A stretch of 64,000 bases of DNA from Pseudoduganella rivuli (GCF_009674485.1 NZ_WKJJ01000008.1:124001-188000); one strand, 5' to 3'. Numbered from the stretch's first letter, positions 1-9,322 are shown. Notes: generated by a model not told the origin, from the sequence alone. Made by a program: numbers and translations.

Positions 1-48
1 GCTGAACGCCAGGAATCCGTCAGCCAGTCTTTGCCAATGCATCGCCAT
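1..48 (-). CDS. N-terminal fragment of a minus-strand gene cut by the window edge
   Basis: An ATG at 48 on the minus strand is preceded by a strong ribosome site, GAGGAGGG, about five bases upstream. It opens sixteen codons without a stop, reading MAMHWQRLADGFLAFS, to the window edge. The product cannot be recognised from so little. The ribosome site and its divergent arrangement with the cyanophycinase-like gene are the only support. The intervening 49-328 is an intergenic region holding the promoters of both genes; I see no other gene in it. Confidence 0.5.
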   Translation of the reverse strand, partial: MAMHWQRLADGFLAFS

Positions 49-269
49 GTCTGCCCTCCTCGGGTGCCGCTATACATTCGGGTGTCGCCAGGCGCATCGC
101 CGGCATGCGGCGATTGGGGGACTTTGACGGAGTTGCGCCGGCAGGCGGCAACGCTGAGGAAGGCCAATACGAACTGCAGTTTTTGGCGAAATACCTGTCC
201 CCACTATACGCGCCAAAGCACGCATTACCTAACGATTCCGCCACCGTGCGGGGCACCGCATCAGTGGCG

Positions 270-296
270 TTGGCGAAACAGCCATCGGCGTACAAT
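270..296 (+). promoter_or_regulatory. Candidate sigma-70 promoter of the cyanophycinase-like gene
   Basis: TTGGCG (270-275) and TACAAT (291-296) are separated by 15 bp, shorter than the ideal 17. A ribosome site AAGGAGG (317-323) and ATG at 329 follow. The -10 element is good and the spacing is poor. Confidence 0.35.
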
Positions 297-328
297 AACG
301 CTTCCCATCCCCCGCCAAGGAGGCTGTC

Positions 329-1342
329 ATGGCCCGCCTGTCCCGCCTGTCCCATTTTGCCGCCACGCTCATGCTGCTCGCCACCTGGCTGGCGGCGCCT
401 GCAGCCTTTGCCGGCAAGTCTTACCAGTACGCCGCCGTCGGCGATCCGGCCAATGTCGTCAAGCCCCACCCGGGCAAGCCGTCGCTGGTATTGATGGGTG
501 GCGGCCCCGATGTCGACGCCGCGTTCGCGTGGATGATCACGCAGGGCGGCGGTGGCAACTTTGTCGTGATCCGCAGCCGCGGCGCCGATGAATACAACCC
601 GTACATCTATGCCATGGGGGGCGTGCAGTCGGTGGAAACCCTGGTGATCCCCAGCCGGGCTGCGGCCAGCGATCCTTTCGTCATCGAGCGCATCCGCGGG
701 GCGGAAGCCCTGTTCATCGCCGGCGGCGACCAGTCGGACTACATCAACTTCTGGCAGGGCACGCCGGTGCAGGCGGCGATCCAGGAATTGGCAGCCAACA
801 ACATTCCGATCGGTGGCACCAGCGCCGGCATGGCGCTGCTGGGGAAATTCGGGTTTTCCGCGCTCAATGGCGGCCTGCTGTCGGCAGACGCGCTGGCCAA
901 TCCATTCGACCGGCGCGTCACGCTGGAGCGCGATTTCGTCAACCTGCCCGATATGGGCGGCCTGATCGCCGATTCGCACCTCGACGCGCGCGACCGCATG
1001 GGACGCCTGGTCACCTTCATGGCGCGCATCGTCAACGACGGATGGGCGCCTTCAGTGCACGGGGTGGGCGTGGATGTGGAAACCGCGTTGCTGGTGAAAG
1101 ACGGCAGCGCCACCCGTGTCGGCGCCGGGGCAGTGTATTTCCTGTCCACCGTGGGCGTACCGGGCGTGTGCAAACCCAAAACCCCGCTCACGTACCGCAA
1201 TATCGGCGTGCAGCGCCTGTCCGGCGGCGCCATATTCGATATGCGCAACTGGGCTGCTTATAACGGTGGCGCCATCAGCTACACGATTTCCGCCGTAAAT
1301 GGCGTGCTGAGTTCGACCCAGCCGGGCGGCTCTCCGTACTGA
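329..1342 (+). CDS. Secreted cyanophycinase-like serine peptidase (family S51)
   Basis: The 337-residue protein has a signal peptide (residues 1-28, ending AAFA). Its S51 fold shows a GGDQ motif near 132, the nucleophile elbow GGTSAGM with Ser165, and HLDARDRMGRL with the probable catalytic His217. In the family, cyanophycinase hydrolyses cyanophycin (multi-L-arginyl-poly-L-aspartate) to beta-Asp-Arg dipeptides. The exported form would act on polymer outside the cytoplasm. The start is fixed by AAGGAGG five bases upstream. No cyanophycin synthetase is in the window, so a scavenging role is more likely than turnover of an internal store; this is inference. Another S51 activity on beta-linked aspartyl peptides is possible. 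Confidence 0.85.
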   Translation: MARLSRLSHFAATLMLLATWLAAPAAFAGKSYQYAAVGDPANVVKPHPGKPSLVLMGGGPDVDAAFAWMITQGGGGNFVVIRSRGADEYNPYIYAMGGVQSVETLVIPSRAAASDPFVIERIRGAEALFIAGGDQSDYINFWQGTPVQAAIQELAANNIPIGGTSAGMALLGKFGFSALNGGLLSADALANPFDRRVTLERDFVNLPDMGGLIADSHLDARDRMGRLVTFMARIVNDGWAPSVHGVGVDVETALLVKDGSATRVGAGAVYFLSTVGVPGVCKPKTPLTYRNIGVQRLSGGAIFDMRNWAAYNGGAISYTISAVNGVLSSTQPGGSPY

Positions 1343-1467
1343 GGCCCGCCGCGAACGGCAGCTGCAAGGTTAGCTGGAGGAAATCCCTACCCCGAAATAG
1401 GAAAGTCCTGATAGTTTCTCCGCGGAATGTTAAATACATTCCTAATAAAGTTATAAAGGAGAACCAC

Positions 1468-1527
1468 TTGTCTTCCTTGCTCAATTCCAGCGCTGAAATG
1501 GGCATGATCGACGCCACCGGCGCCTGA
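1468..1527 (+). CDS. Candidate 19-residue small ORF upstream of the chemoreceptor
   Basis: AAAGGAG (1456-1462 region) stands six bases before a TTG codon at 1468 that opens a 19-codon frame ending at TGA 1525-1527. The peptide would read [19 protein letters not shown]. It lies in the 223-bp gap between the cyanophycinase-like gene and the chemoreceptor, 38 bp before the chemoreceptor ATG. It could be a leader peptide, a small protein or a chance match. Only the ribosome site supports it. Confidence 0.3.
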   Translation: MSSLLNSSAEMGMIDATGA

Positions 1528-1565
1528 GCGCCGGTATTCACTGCGGAAATTTGACAAAGGAAAAA

Positions 1566-3257
1566 ATGACCATCTCGCATTTGAAAGTTTCGACCCGGCT
1601 GGCTATTGGCTTTGGACTGGTCTCACTGCTGTTGGCAGTCATTACCCTGCTGGGCCTGAGCCGCATGAGCGGGCTGAAAAGCCGGATGGATGAAATCACC
1701 AAAGTCAACGACGTACAAGCCGCGCAAGCGTCGGCCATGTATATCACCATCACGGAACGTGCGCTGGCGCTGCGCAACCTCATCCTGCTGGGCGATAACC
1801 CGGAGGAAGTGCAGATCGAAGTGAAGCGGATCAAGACGCAGACGGAAAAATATGCGGCGGCGGCCGATACGCTGGGCCGCATGCTCGATGCGCCGTCCAA
1901 CAATACCACGCCGCAGGAAAAAGCCCTGTTCGAGGGCATCCGCCAGAGCGCCGAGGCGGCGGCACCCTTCGTCGCCAAGGGCCTGGAACTGGCGCAGGCC
2001 GGCCGGGGTGACGAAGCTTACCGGCTGTTGCGGTTCGAATTCCGCCCCACGCAAAAGAAATGGTGGGACCAATTGAACCAGTTGATCGAACTGCAGGTGA
2101 AACAAAACGCCGAGGCGAACGCGGAGGCCGAAGTGAACTATGCCAACGCGCGCGCCATGATGCTGCTCTTTGGCGCACTGGCCCTGGCCGCAAGCGCCAC
2201 GGCCGCCATATTGATCACGCGCAGCGTGGTCAGGGAACTCGGCGGCGAACCCGGCTACGCGCGCGCCATCGTCGAGCAAATCGCTGCGGGGGACCTGGGG
2301 ATTGAAATCCACACTCGGGAAAACGATCGCTCCAGCCTGCTGTTTTCCATGCAAGCCATGCGCGACAGCCTGGCCGACATCGTCAGCAGGATTGACGTCA
2401 CCGCGCATACCATCGCCACCGCATCGAATCAAATCGCCAGCGGCAACCACGACCTGTCTTCGCGCACGGAACAGCAGGCCGGCGCACTGGAGGAAACCGC
2501 GTCCGCCATGGACCAGCTGATCGGCACCGTCAAGCAAAACGCCGACCATGCGCAGCAAGCCAACAACCTGGCTTTGTCGGCGTCCGAAGTGGCGCTCAAG
2601 GGGGGCGCCGTGGTCGCGCGCGTGGTCGACACCATGGGCTCCATCAATGCCTCGGCCAACAAGATCGTCGACATCATCAGCGTGATCGACGGCATCGCCT
2701 TCCAGACCAATATCCTGGCACTGAACGCGGCCGTGGAAGCGGCGCGGGCGGGTGAACAGGGGCGTGGCTTTGCCGTGGTGGCCACCGAAGTGCGCAACCT
2801 GGCGCAGCGTTCGGCCGCAGCCGCCAAGGAAATCAAGGCGCTGATCGGCGATTCGGCCAGCCAGGTGGAAGCGGGCACGCAGCTGGTCGATCAGGCCGGC
2901 GCGACCATGAGCGAGATCGTCACCGGTGTCCGGCACGTCAACGACATCATGGGTGAAATCACCTCCGCCAGCCGGGAGCAGCATGCCGGCATCGAGCAGG
3001 TCAACCAGGCGATCAGCCAGATGGAGCAGGCGACACAACAAAACGCGGCGCTGGTCGAGCAAGCTTCCGCCGCTGCGGAATCCATGAAGGAGCAAGCCGG
3101 CCAGCTGGTGCAGATCGTCAGCATCTTCAAGCTGGGCAACGCCGGCGCCGCGCAACCGGGCAGCAACGTGACGCCGCTGGTGCGCCGCCGTCCGCCGGCG
3201 CGGCCGGCGGCGCAGCGGGAATTGCTGACAGCAGAGACGCGCCGCACATCCCGGTAA
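1566..3257 (+). CDS. Methyl-accepting chemotaxis protein
   Basis: The 563-residue transmembrane chemoreceptor has TM1 at about 11-31, a periplasmic four-helix-type sensor at about 32-195, TM2 at about 197-218, a HAMP linker, and a cytoplasmic coiled-coil signalling domain. The highly conserved hairpin tip lies near 374-405 ([29 protein letters not shown]). It would modulate CheA through CheW. No CheR-binding pentapeptide is visible at the C-terminus (ends ETRRTSR), so adaptation probably depends on other receptors. An upstream in-frame TTG at 1551 exists, but the ATG at 1566 follows an AAAGGA site and starts the usual [16 protein letters not shown] N-terminus. The ligand is unknown and no che genes are adjacent. 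Confidence 0.92.
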   Translation: MTISHLKVSTRLAIGFGLVSLLLAVITLLGLSRMSGLKSRMDEITKVNDVQAAQASAMYITITERALALRNLILLGDNPEEVQIEVKRIKTQTEKYAAAADTLGRMLDAPSNNTTPQEKALFEGIRQSAEAAAPFVAKGLELAQAGRGDEAYRLLRFEFRPTQKKWWDQLNQLIELQVKQNAEANAEAEVNYANARAMMLLFGALALAASATAAILITRSVVRELGGEPGYARAIVEQIAAGDLGIEIHTRENDRSSLLFSMQAMRDSLADIVSRIDVTAHTIATASNQIASGNHDLSSRTEQQAGALEETASAMDQLIGTVKQNADHAQQANNLALSASEVALKGGAVVARVVDTMGSINASANKIVDIISVIDGIAFQTNILALNAAVEAARAGEQGRGFAVVATEVRNLAQRSAAAAKEIKALIGDSASQVEAGTQLVDQAGATMSEIVTGVRHVNDIMGEITSASREQHAGIEQVNQAISQMEQATQQNAALVEQASAAAESMKEQAGQLVQIVSIFKLGNAGAAQPGSNVTPLVRRRPPARPAAQRELLTAETRRTSR

Positions 3258-3280
3258 CGCCGCTCCCGTGTAAAAAAGTG

Positions 3281-3310
3281 GGCTGTATTTGATCTGGATC
3301 ATATACAGCC
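3281..3310. promoter_or_regulatory. FNR/Anr-like operator inside a 30-bp palindrome upstream of trhP
   Basis: TTGATCTGGATCAT (3289-3302) matches the FNR/Anr consensus TTGAT-N4-ATCAA with one mismatch. It is framed by GGCTGTAT (3281-3288) and ATACAGCC (3303-3310), so two 14-bp arms with one mismatch surround a central TG. If bound as a class II site centred at -41.5, transcription would start near 3337, with TAGCCT (3326-3331) as the -10 and the trhP ATG at 3358. No U-rich tract follows on the plus strand, so it does not look like the chemoreceptor's terminator. Confidence 0.5.
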
Positions 3311-3357
3311 TCCGGTAGCGCCAGCTAGCCTGTGAAATTTTTCGCAGGTTTCCCACA

Positions 3358-4716
3358 ATGCTGTCCGCTCCCGAACTTCTCCTTCCCGCCGGTTCGCTGG
3401 CCAAAATGCATGCCGCCTTTGACTTTGGCGCCGACGCGGTCTATGCAGGCCAGCCACGCTATAGCCTGCGCGCGCGCAATAACGACTTTTCCACGCTGAA
3501 AACACTGCAGGAAGGCATCGAAGGCGCTCATGCGCGCGGCAAGCAGTTTTTTGTCGCCAGCAATATCTTTGCCCATAACGCCAAACTCAAAACGTACCTG
3601 CGCGACATGGAACCCGTGATTGCCATGAAACCGGATGCGCTGATCATGGCCGATCCCGGCCTGATCATGATGGTGCGCGACAAGTGGCCCGAAGTGCCGG
3701 TCCATTTGTCGGTGCAGGCCAACGCGGTCAACTGGGCCGATGTGAAGTTCTGGCATCGCATGGGGCTGACGCGGGTGATCCTGTCGCGCGAACTGTCGCT
3801 CGACGAAATCGAGGAAATCCGCCAGCGCTGCCCGGAAATGGAACTCGAAGTGTTCGTGCATGGCGCGCTGTGCATCGCGTATTCCGGCCGCTGCCTGCTG
3901 TCCGGCTACTTCAACCACCGCGACTCCAACCAGGGCACGTGCACCAATTCCTGCCGCTGGGACTACAAGGTGGGCCATGCCGAAGAAGACGCCAGTGGCG
4001 ACCTGGCGCCGCCGCAAGTCATCCAGCTGCAATTCAGGCAGGCGCTGGAACAGGCGGAACGCCCGTTGTCGGCGCTGCACCAGCAGCCGCGCCATCGCCT
4101 GGCGGACCGGCCCTACCTGATCGAAGAAGCGGAACGCCCTGGGGAACTGATGCCGATCCTCGAAGACGAGCATGGCACCTACATCATGAATTCCAAGGAT
4201 TTGCGGGCCGTCGAACATATCGAACGGCTGGTGAAGATCGGTGTCGACTCCCTGAAAGTCGAGGGCCGCACCAAGTCGCTGTATTACGTGGCGCGCACCG
4301 CACAGGTCTACCGCCAGGCCATCGATGACGCGGTTGCCGGCCGGCCGTTCGATCCCGGCTTGCTGGGGCAGCTGCAGGGCCTGGCCAACCGCGGCTATAC
4401 CGATGGTTTTTATCAGCGCCACCATACGCAGGCCTACCAGAACTACCTGCGCGGCGCCTCGGAAGTGGACCGCAGCCAGTACGTGGGCCACGTCCTGGGC
4501 GTGAACGATGGCTGGGCGCGGGTCGACGTCAAGAACCGCTTTGCTGTTGGCGACCGGCTGGAAGCCGTGCACCCGAACGGCAACCGCGACCTGATCGTCA
4601 CGCGGCTGCGGGCCGACGATGGCGGCGACATCAGCGTCGCTCCCGGCAGCGGCCACGTAGTGTGGATGGAACTGGACCCGGCGCTCGAAGGCGCGCTGCT
4701 GGCGCGCTACGTGTAA
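3358..4716 (+). CDS. trhP: U32-family tRNA hydroxylation protein TrhP (YegQ)
   Basis: This 452-residue protein is collinear with E. coli YegQ/TrhP. It has the opening PELLLPAGSL, the GADAVYAGQPRYSLRARNN block, LSVQANAVNWADVKFW, and the cysteine-rich LCIAYSGRC...GTCTNSC segment (about residues 174-198) that binds an iron-sulfur cluster in related U32 proteins. TrhP works with prephenate-derived chemistry to form 5-hydroxyuridine at the wobble position of tRNAs, in parallel with oxygen-dependent TrhO. An FNR-like palindrome upstream would suit an oxygen-independent route; that link is inference. The start has only a weak ribosome site (GCAGG), but it matches the family's N-terminus. The gene stands alone on its strand, converging on the CPBP gene. 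Confidence 0.9.
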   Translation: MLSAPELLLPAGSLAKMHAAFDFGADAVYAGQPRYSLRARNNDFSTLKTLQEGIEGAHARGKQFFVASNIFAHNAKLKTYLRDMEPVIAMKPDALIMADPGLIMMVRDKWPEVPVHLSVQANAVNWADVKFWHRMGLTRVILSRELSLDEIEEIRQRCPEMELEVFVHGALCIAYSGRCLLSGYFNHRDSNQGTCTNSCRWDYKVGHAEEDASGDLAPPQVIQLQFRQALEQAERPLSALHQQPRHRLADRPYLIEEAERPGELMPILEDEHGTYIMNSKDLRAVEHIERLVKIGVDSLKVEGRTKSLYYVARTAQVYRQAIDDAVAGRPFDPGLLGQLQGLANRGYTDGFYQRHHTQAYQNYLRGASEVDRSQYVGHVLGVNDGWARVDVKNRFAVGDRLEAVHPNGNRDLIVTRLRADDGGDISVAPGSGHVVWMELDPALEGALLARYV

Positions 4717-4758
4717 CGGTCCGGGACCCGGTTATGCGGGGCGCGCGGCAAGCGGCGT

Positions 4759-5514
4759 TCAGGATGCCGTGGCAACGCGGGGTTGCGCCGCCCTGGCGCC
4801 GCCCCAGATCACCCAGGCCACCAGGGCGAATTCGATGCCATAGGCCAGCCGCTCGGCCAGCACCAACGCGGCATGCCCCGCCGCCGGCTCGAGGTTCGAA
4901 TAAATCTTGCTGAGATTGAGCGCCATGTGCAGCACGATGACGGGCCACAGGCCGCCGGTACTGTAGCGCACGGCGGCAAACATCATGCCGGACAGACACG
5001 TGGCCAGCGCCCACCACGCCGCGTGCTGCCAATTGCCGTCCATGAATCCATGGATCAGGTGCATGGCGCCAAACAGCAGGCCGGAGAGGACGATGCCCTT
5101 CCAGCGGGGCAGGCTGAGCAGCAGGGCGAAGATCACGCCACGGAACAGCAGCTCTTCGCCAAAGGCATTGATCAACTGGATCACCACTTCCGTGCCCAGC
5201 GGACGCTGTGGAGGAATGTGCACGCCCATCGGCAGGAACAGTACGCACAGCAGCAGGCTGGCGAAAAACACCTTGCCAGGCTTACTCTGGCCGATGTGAA
5301 GGCCGACCTGCCGCCACAGGCCCAGGCTGTGCACCAGTACCAGCGGCAACACCACGGTCGAGGCAAACGCCAGCAGCTTGACTTTGCCATACGCCGCGGC
5401 CGGCGCGTACGCCATGCCGGCCTTGAGGATCAGTGTGGTAACGAGGAATTGCAGGGCCGCGCAACCTGTGGCGGCAAAGACGGGATGCCTGGCGGCGGCT
5501 TGGCGTAGTGACAC
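4759..5514 (-). CDS. CPBP-family intramembrane glutamic endopeptidase
   Basis: The 251-residue polytopic membrane protein carries the three CPBP (Abi/Rce1) motifs: EELLFRG with the paired glutamates, FGAMHLIHG, and HMALN. Family members are membrane proteases that process prenylated or other membrane-linked peptides, or act as immunity proteins for peptide toxins; the substrate here is unknown. The start is a GTG at 5514 with AGGAG six bases upstream. That GTG lies in one arm of an inverted repeat (5510-5555). No bacteriocin-like gene is adjacent. Confidence 0.85.
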   Translation of the reverse strand: MSLRQAAARHPVFAATGCAALQFLVTTLILKAGMAYAPAAAYGKVKLLAFASTVVLPLVLVHSLGLWRQVGLHIGQSKPGKVFFASLLLCVLFLPMGVHIPPQRPLGTEVVIQLINAFGEELLFRGVIFALLLSLPRWKGIVLSGLLFGAMHLIHGFMDGNWQHAAWWALATCLSGMMFAAVRYSTGGLWPVIVLHMALNLSKIYSNLEPAAGHAALVLAERLAYGIEFALVAWVIWGGARAAQPRVATAS

Positions 5515-5555
5515 AATAATCTCCTGTTGTTATTAAGAAAGATCAACATTGTGTC
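5510..5555 (-). repeat. Inverted repeat spanning the leader and start codon of the CPBP gene
   Basis: GACACAAT (5510-5517) and ATTGTGTC (5548-5555) are perfect 8-bp arms separated by 30 bp. In the minus-strand transcript the downstream arm contains the GTG start codon (5512-5514), and the loop contains the AGGAG ribosome site. It may act as a DNA operator or as an RNA hairpin masking the start codon. Confidence 0.45.
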
Positions 5556-5768
5556 GGGCATGGCAGCGCCAGTCGCAATCCATGCGACAAAGTGCAGGAT
5601 TGGCGGGCCAGAATGCAAAATCGCCGTTCGGCCGCCATGCCGCCGGCACCGGGCCGATCCAGGCAGTGGACAATGTCCGCATCGGCGGCATGGCCTTTAC
5701 CGCGCCGCCCTTGATTCAATGGCCGGCGCCACCAGTTAATGGACTTCCGCCAGCCGCCGAGAACCACC

Positions 5769-6755
5769 ATGATCCCCTTTTCCGTACTCGATCTCTCCCC
5801 CATCACCGAAGGCAGCGACGCGCGCACCTCGTTCGCCAACACGCTCGATCTCGCGCGCCATGCGGAACACCTGGGCTACCGGCGCTTCTGGCTGGCGGAA
5901 CATCACGGCATGCCCGGCATCGCCAGCGCCGCCACCGCCGTGCTGCTGGGGCACGTCGCCGGGGGCACGCAATCGATCAAGGTGGGCGCGGGCGGCATCA
6001 TGCTGCCCAACCATGCGCCGCTGGTGATTGCCGAGCAATTCGGCACGCTGGAATCGCTGTACCCCGGCCGCATCGAACTGGGCCTGGGCCGCGCGCCCGG
6101 CTCCGACCACACCACGGCGCGCGCGCTGCGCCGCAACCTGGCGACCGATCCGGAAGAATTTCCGCAAGACGTGGTGGAATTGATGGAATACTTTGCCGGT
6201 TCACCGCGCCGCCCCGTCAAGGCTGTACCGGGCGCCGGGTTGCACGTGCCGATCTGGATACTGGGATCGAGCCTGTTCGGCGCCCAGCTGGCCGCGGCGC
6301 TGGGCTTGCCGTTCGCGTTCGCATCCCACTTCGCACCGGCCATGATGATGCAGGCGATCGAGCTGTACCGGACACAATTCCGCCCATCCGCCACGTTGGG
6401 ACAGCCGTATGTGATGCTGGGATATAACATCTTTGCGGCCGATACGGACGACGAGGCGCAGTTGCTGGCGACATCGATGCAGCAAGCCTTCGTCAACCTG
6501 CGCAGCGGCAGGCCGGGCAAGCTGCAGCCGCCATCGCCCGGCTACCTGGAGCGGCTGGAGCCATCGCAACGCGCGATGCTGGACCAGGTGCTGTCGTGCG
6601 CGGCGATCGGATCACCGGCCACCGTGCGGCGCTCCGTGCAAGACTTCATTGCCCGCACCGGCGCCGATGAATTGATGATCACGTCGCAGATTTTCGACCA
6701 TGGCGCGCGCCTGCATTCCTACACACTGGCGGCGCGCATCCGCGAAGGCGCGTAA
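5769..6755 (+). CDS. LLM-class (luciferase-like) flavin-dependent oxidoreductase
   Basis: This 328-residue TIM-barrel protein belongs to the MsnO8/YhbW-like branch of the bacterial luciferase superfamily. The start [12 protein letters not shown], the [15 protein letters not shown] block, the [20 protein letters not shown] strand-helix and [14 protein letters not shown] are typical. Such enzymes use reduced flavin (FMNH2) and oxygen, or are F420-like in other phyla; the substrate is not predictable. An in-frame ATG at 5739 would add ten residues not found in the family, so 5769 is preferred; neither has a strong ribosome site. It converges with the GGDEF gene only 8 bp away and is probably monocistronic. 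Confidence 0.88.
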   Translation: MIPFSVLDLSPITEGSDARTSFANTLDLARHAEHLGYRRFWLAEHHGMPGIASAATAVLLGHVAGGTQSIKVGAGGIMLPNHAPLVIAEQFGTLESLYPGRIELGLGRAPGSDHTTARALRRNLATDPEEFPQDVVELMEYFAGSPRRPVKAVPGAGLHVPIWILGSSLFGAQLAAALGLPFAFASHFAPAMMMQAIELYRTQFRPSATLGQPYVMLGYNIFAADTDDEAQLLATSMQQAFVNLRSGRPGKLQPPSPGYLERLEPSQRAMLDQVLSCAAIGSPATVRRSVQDFIARTGADELMITSQIFDHGARLHSYTLAARIREGA

Positions 6756-6763
6756 CCCGGCGC

Positions 6764-8074
6764 TCAGCCCGGCCGCATGCAAATGCGGTTGCGCCCGCCC
6801 TGCTTCGCTTCGTACAGCATGGCGTCGGCGCGCAGGAACAACTCATTTTCCGTCTTGAAGTCGGGATAGGCCGCCACGCCGCCGCTGAACGAGAACCGGC
6901 GCGTATCGCCCGGCTTGACTTCAAACGGGATCGCGCCGAACGCCTGGCGCAGCGCATCCATCTTTTCCCAGCCCTGCTCCAGCGTGCAATCCCAGAACAC
7001 CATGACGAATTCCTCGCCGCCGAAACGGCTCAGCAAGTCGTCTTCGCCCATGCTGGGCGCCAGGGTCAGCGCCAGGCGCTTGATGACGATGTCGCCGAAG
7101 TAGTGGCCCCACGTATCGTTGATGGTCTTGAATTTGTCGATGTCGACCACGCCGAACGCCAGCGGCCGGTTTTCCCGCGCCGCGCGGCGGATCAGGTCTT
7201 GCGCCTTCTTTTGCAAGCCGATCTTGTTCAACAGCCCCGTGGCGCGGTCCTTGCCGATCAAGTCCTTGTTGATGCGGATTTTATTGGCGCGGTTGACCAG
7301 TTGCGACGCCAGCACGCCGGGGTCCGTCATCAGCAGGATGTCGTCAAAGCCGGTGGCCAGCGCGCGCGCCGTGACGGCGGCGTCGGGCTGGCGCTGCAAC
7401 AGCATGATTTCCCGCACCGGGTCCGCTTCGATGTTTTTCTTCAATACCCGCACGATGGCTTCCGTACGCGCATATTCGGCTTCCGTGATCAGCACCATGT
7501 CCGGTTGCAGGTCCTTGACGCGCAAATGCAAGGTCTGCGCGTCGGTATGGTGGATCACTTCGAGCCGGCGATGCATCAGCGCACCGTCGTCCAGCCCCAC
7601 AGGTTCACCCAGGTACATCAGGCGCACCAGGTCACCCCGTTTGCGCTGGACAAACAAGTTAAACAGTTTATCCACCAGCACGTCGTTGGCGATCGGCTTT
7701 TCCGCGTAGGCCAGGCAATTGCTGTCGACCAGGCGCTGCTGCAGCAGGAAGCGGCCGCCCTGGCGCGCGCTTTGCAGGTAGACATAGCTCTGGTCGCCAG
7801 GCAGGCGTTGCAGCAATTCGCTCAGCATCAGCGTCTTGCGGCTGTCCGCCATGTCGGACTGCATATTGTGCAGTGCATCGAGGTCGATCACGAACAGGCT
7901 GTGCCCCCCGTCGCACACGACGGCTTCCACGAAGTCCCGCACTTCGTTGAAGAAGCGGATGTCGAAATCGTATTTGTGTGCATGCAACAGCAGTTCGGCC
8001 TGGTTATCCTTGATAAAGAAACTCTGCGACAGCAGCATTACCTGGTTCTTGTAGAGCGGTGCTTCACTTGCCAT
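6764..8074 (-). CDS. Diguanylate cyclase-type GGDEF protein with receiver-like N-terminus
   Basis: The 436-residue soluble protein has a C-terminal GGDEF domain (about 270-436) with an intact GGEEF signature near 351, [18 protein letters not shown] and the closing [10 protein letters not shown]. This supports synthesis of cyclic-di-GMP from GTP. The product-inhibition I-site is degenerate: GEDD stands where RxxD is expected, five residues before GGEEF. The N-terminal half looks like two receiver-like alpha/beta segments (about 10-130 and 150-260, with FVIDLDAL and MVLITEAEY). The classical aspartate/lysine phospho-acceptor set is not clear, so it may be a pseudo-receiver. No kinase is next to it. 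It is transcribed divergently from the zinc-ribbon gene. Confidence 0.85.
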   Translation of the reverse strand: MASEAPLYKNQVMLLSQSFFIKDNQAELLLHAHKYDFDIRFFNEVRDFVEAVVCDGGHSLFVIDLDALHNMQSDMADSRKTLMLSELLQRLPGDQSYVYLQSARQGGRFLLQQRLVDSNCLAYAEKPIANDVLVDKLFNLFVQRKRGDLVRLMYLGEPVGLDDGALMHRRLEVIHHTDAQTLHLRVKDLQPDMVLITEAEYARTEAIVRVLKKNIEADPVREIMLLQRQPDAAVTARALATGFDDILLMTDPGVLASQLVNRANKIRINKDLIGKDRATGLLNKIGLQKKAQDLIRRAARENRPLAFGVVDIDKFKTINDTWGHYFGDIVIKRLALTLAPSMGEDDLLSRFGGEEFVMVFWDCTLEQGWEKMDALRQAFGAIPFEVKPGDTRRFSFSGGVAAYPDFKTENELFLRADAMLYEAKQGGRNRICMRPG

Positions 8075-8270
8075 GCTGGGTTGCTTTCAAAAGGGTTTCC
8101 GGGCTTGGCAACACCTTACACAAGAAATGCCATCCGCGCAGCACCAACGTTCTATTTTCGTGCCGGAAAGGCCACGCGGAACAGCATTCCGCAGTGGAAG
8201 ATCACTTCAGGTTACCCGGACGGCACAACTGCTACAATCCCGGGTTTCCTTCTTCTTCGAGCGTGATTCC

Positions 8271-8612
8271 ATGTCTGCCCTGCCTCCCTGCCCGCAATGT
8301 TCCTCCACCCTGACCTATGAAGACGGCACGGGCCAGTATGTTTGCCCGGAGTGCGCACACGAATGGCCCGTGGCCGGCGATGCGCCGGCCGAGACCGCCC
8401 GCGTGTGGCGCGATGCGTCCGGCAATGTGCTGCAGGATGGCGACACGGTCGTCGTCATCAAGGACTTGAAGCTGAAAGGCGGTGGCGGCGTGGTCAAGCA
8501 AGGCACCAAGGTGAAAAACATCCGCCTGGTCGATGGCGACCATGATATCGACTGCAAGATCGATGGCTTCGGCCAGATGGGCCTGAAAACGGAATTCGTG
8601 CGCAAGGCCTGA
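8271..8612 (+). CDS. yjdM: Zinc-ribbon YjdM/PhnA-family protein
   Basis: This 113-residue cytoplasmic protein starts with a zinc ribbon (CPQC at 8-11 and CPEC at 27-30), followed by the SH3-like PhnA domain ([57 protein letters not shown]). It is full length for the family. Despite the historical name PhnA, these proteins are not the phosphonoacetate hydrolase, and their role is unclear. An upstream extension of the frame exists, but the ATG at 8271 begins the conserved domain. TACAAT (8233-8238) is a plausible -10. Confidence 0.88.
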   Translation: MSALPPCPQCSSTLTYEDGTGQYVCPECAHEWPVAGDAPAETARVWRDASGNVLQDGDTVVVIKDLKLKGGGGVVKQGTKVKNIRLVDGDHDIDCKIDGFGQMGLKTEFVRKA

Positions 8613-8675
8613 GCTTGAGTTTTACCGATTGCCCGCCAATACTGGTAGTCCCACCGTCGACTCCGAGAGGCTACC

Positions 8676-9074
8676 ATGGACGAGCAAGCGAACGTGAATG
8701 TCGTCAGGCAGTGCTATGACGCCTTCCAGAAAGGCGACATCGCCAGCCTGAAATCGTATTTTGCCGAAGACATTGCATGGGAATTGCCCGACGTGCCGGG
8801 TGCGCCGTTCACCGGGCGGCGCCACGGCGTGGCGCGCGTCATGGAATTTTTCGAGCAAATGACCGCAGCGCAGGACGTCAATGTGTTCGAGCCCATGGAA
8901 TTCATTGCGCAGGGCCCGCGCGTGGTGGTGCTGGGCCACTACAGTTTCACGGTGCGCGCCACTGGCAAGCGATATGCAAGTGACTGGGTGCACGTCTTCA
9001 CGGTGCGCGACGGGAAAATCACGGCGCTGCGTGAATTCCTCGACACCCACGTGGCGGAAGCCGCGTACCGCTGA
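8676..9074 (+). CDS. SnoaL-like / NTF2-fold protein
   Basis: The 132-residue protein has the NTF2-like pattern of a helix with VRQCYDAFQKGD, the pocket residues IAWELPDVPGAPFTGR, then strands ending DWVHVFTVRDGKITALREFLDT. The family holds ketosteroid-isomerase-like enzymes and binding proteins. Nothing here tells the ligand. GAGAGG is five bases before the ATG. It is the first of three NTF2-like proteins in the window and is not in an operon with the others. Confidence 0.82.
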   Translation: MDEQANVNVVRQCYDAFQKGDIASLKSYFAEDIAWELPDVPGAPFTGRRHGVARVMEFFEQMTAAQDVNVFEPMEFIAQGPRVVVLGHYSFTVRATGKRYASDWVHVFTVRDGKITALREFLDTHVAEAAYR

Positions 9075-9095
9075 CGGTTCCCGGACTGCGCCGGA

Positions 9096-9311
9096 TCAGG
9101 CTTTCCTGCCCTTGCCGGTGGCAGCCATGTACAGGGTTTTCGCGTCCTTGTGCGCCTGGTCGATATTGCGCAGGCGCTTGTCATCGTCGTGCTTGACGAA
9201 AAACTCGGCATCCTGCGCGTCGACCACGATCTTGATGGCCGCCTTGTCGGCCAGGTCATACTTTTCGACGATCAGGGTCGTCACTTCATCCAGGTATTCT
9301 TCGTAAGTCAT
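9096..9311 (-). CDS. Small conserved acidic protein of unknown function
   Basis: The 71-residue soluble protein starts MTYEEYLDEVTTLIVEKYD and ends in a basic KGRKA tail. It is rich in charged residues and predicted helical, with no known domain that I recognise. The ATG at 9311 follows GAGGA seven bases upstream and is preferred to an ATG ten codons earlier. It lies downstream of the DUF1579 gene on the same strand, separated by 63 bp that include a 9-bp-arm inverted repeat and a possible TATAGT -10. Confidence 0.65.
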   Translation of the reverse strand: MTYEEYLDEVTTLIVEKYDLADKAAIKIVVDAQDAEFFVKHDDDKRLRNIDQAHKDAKTLYMAATGKGRKA

Positions 9312-9322
9312 GGCTGTTCCTC

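Noticed and set aside
20..979. A long open frame on the minus strand opposite the cyanophycinase-like gene.
   Set aside because: It is a shadow of the GC-rich plus-strand gene, with arginine-rich low-complexity sequence and no domain.
3281..3310. The palindrome before trhP as the terminator of the chemoreceptor gene.
   Set aside because: No U-rich tract follows on the plus strand, and the centre fits an FNR box better.
1623..3404. A long minus-strand frame opposite the chemoreceptor gene.
   Set aside because: The translation is histidine/arginine-rich antisense of a clear chemoreceptor.
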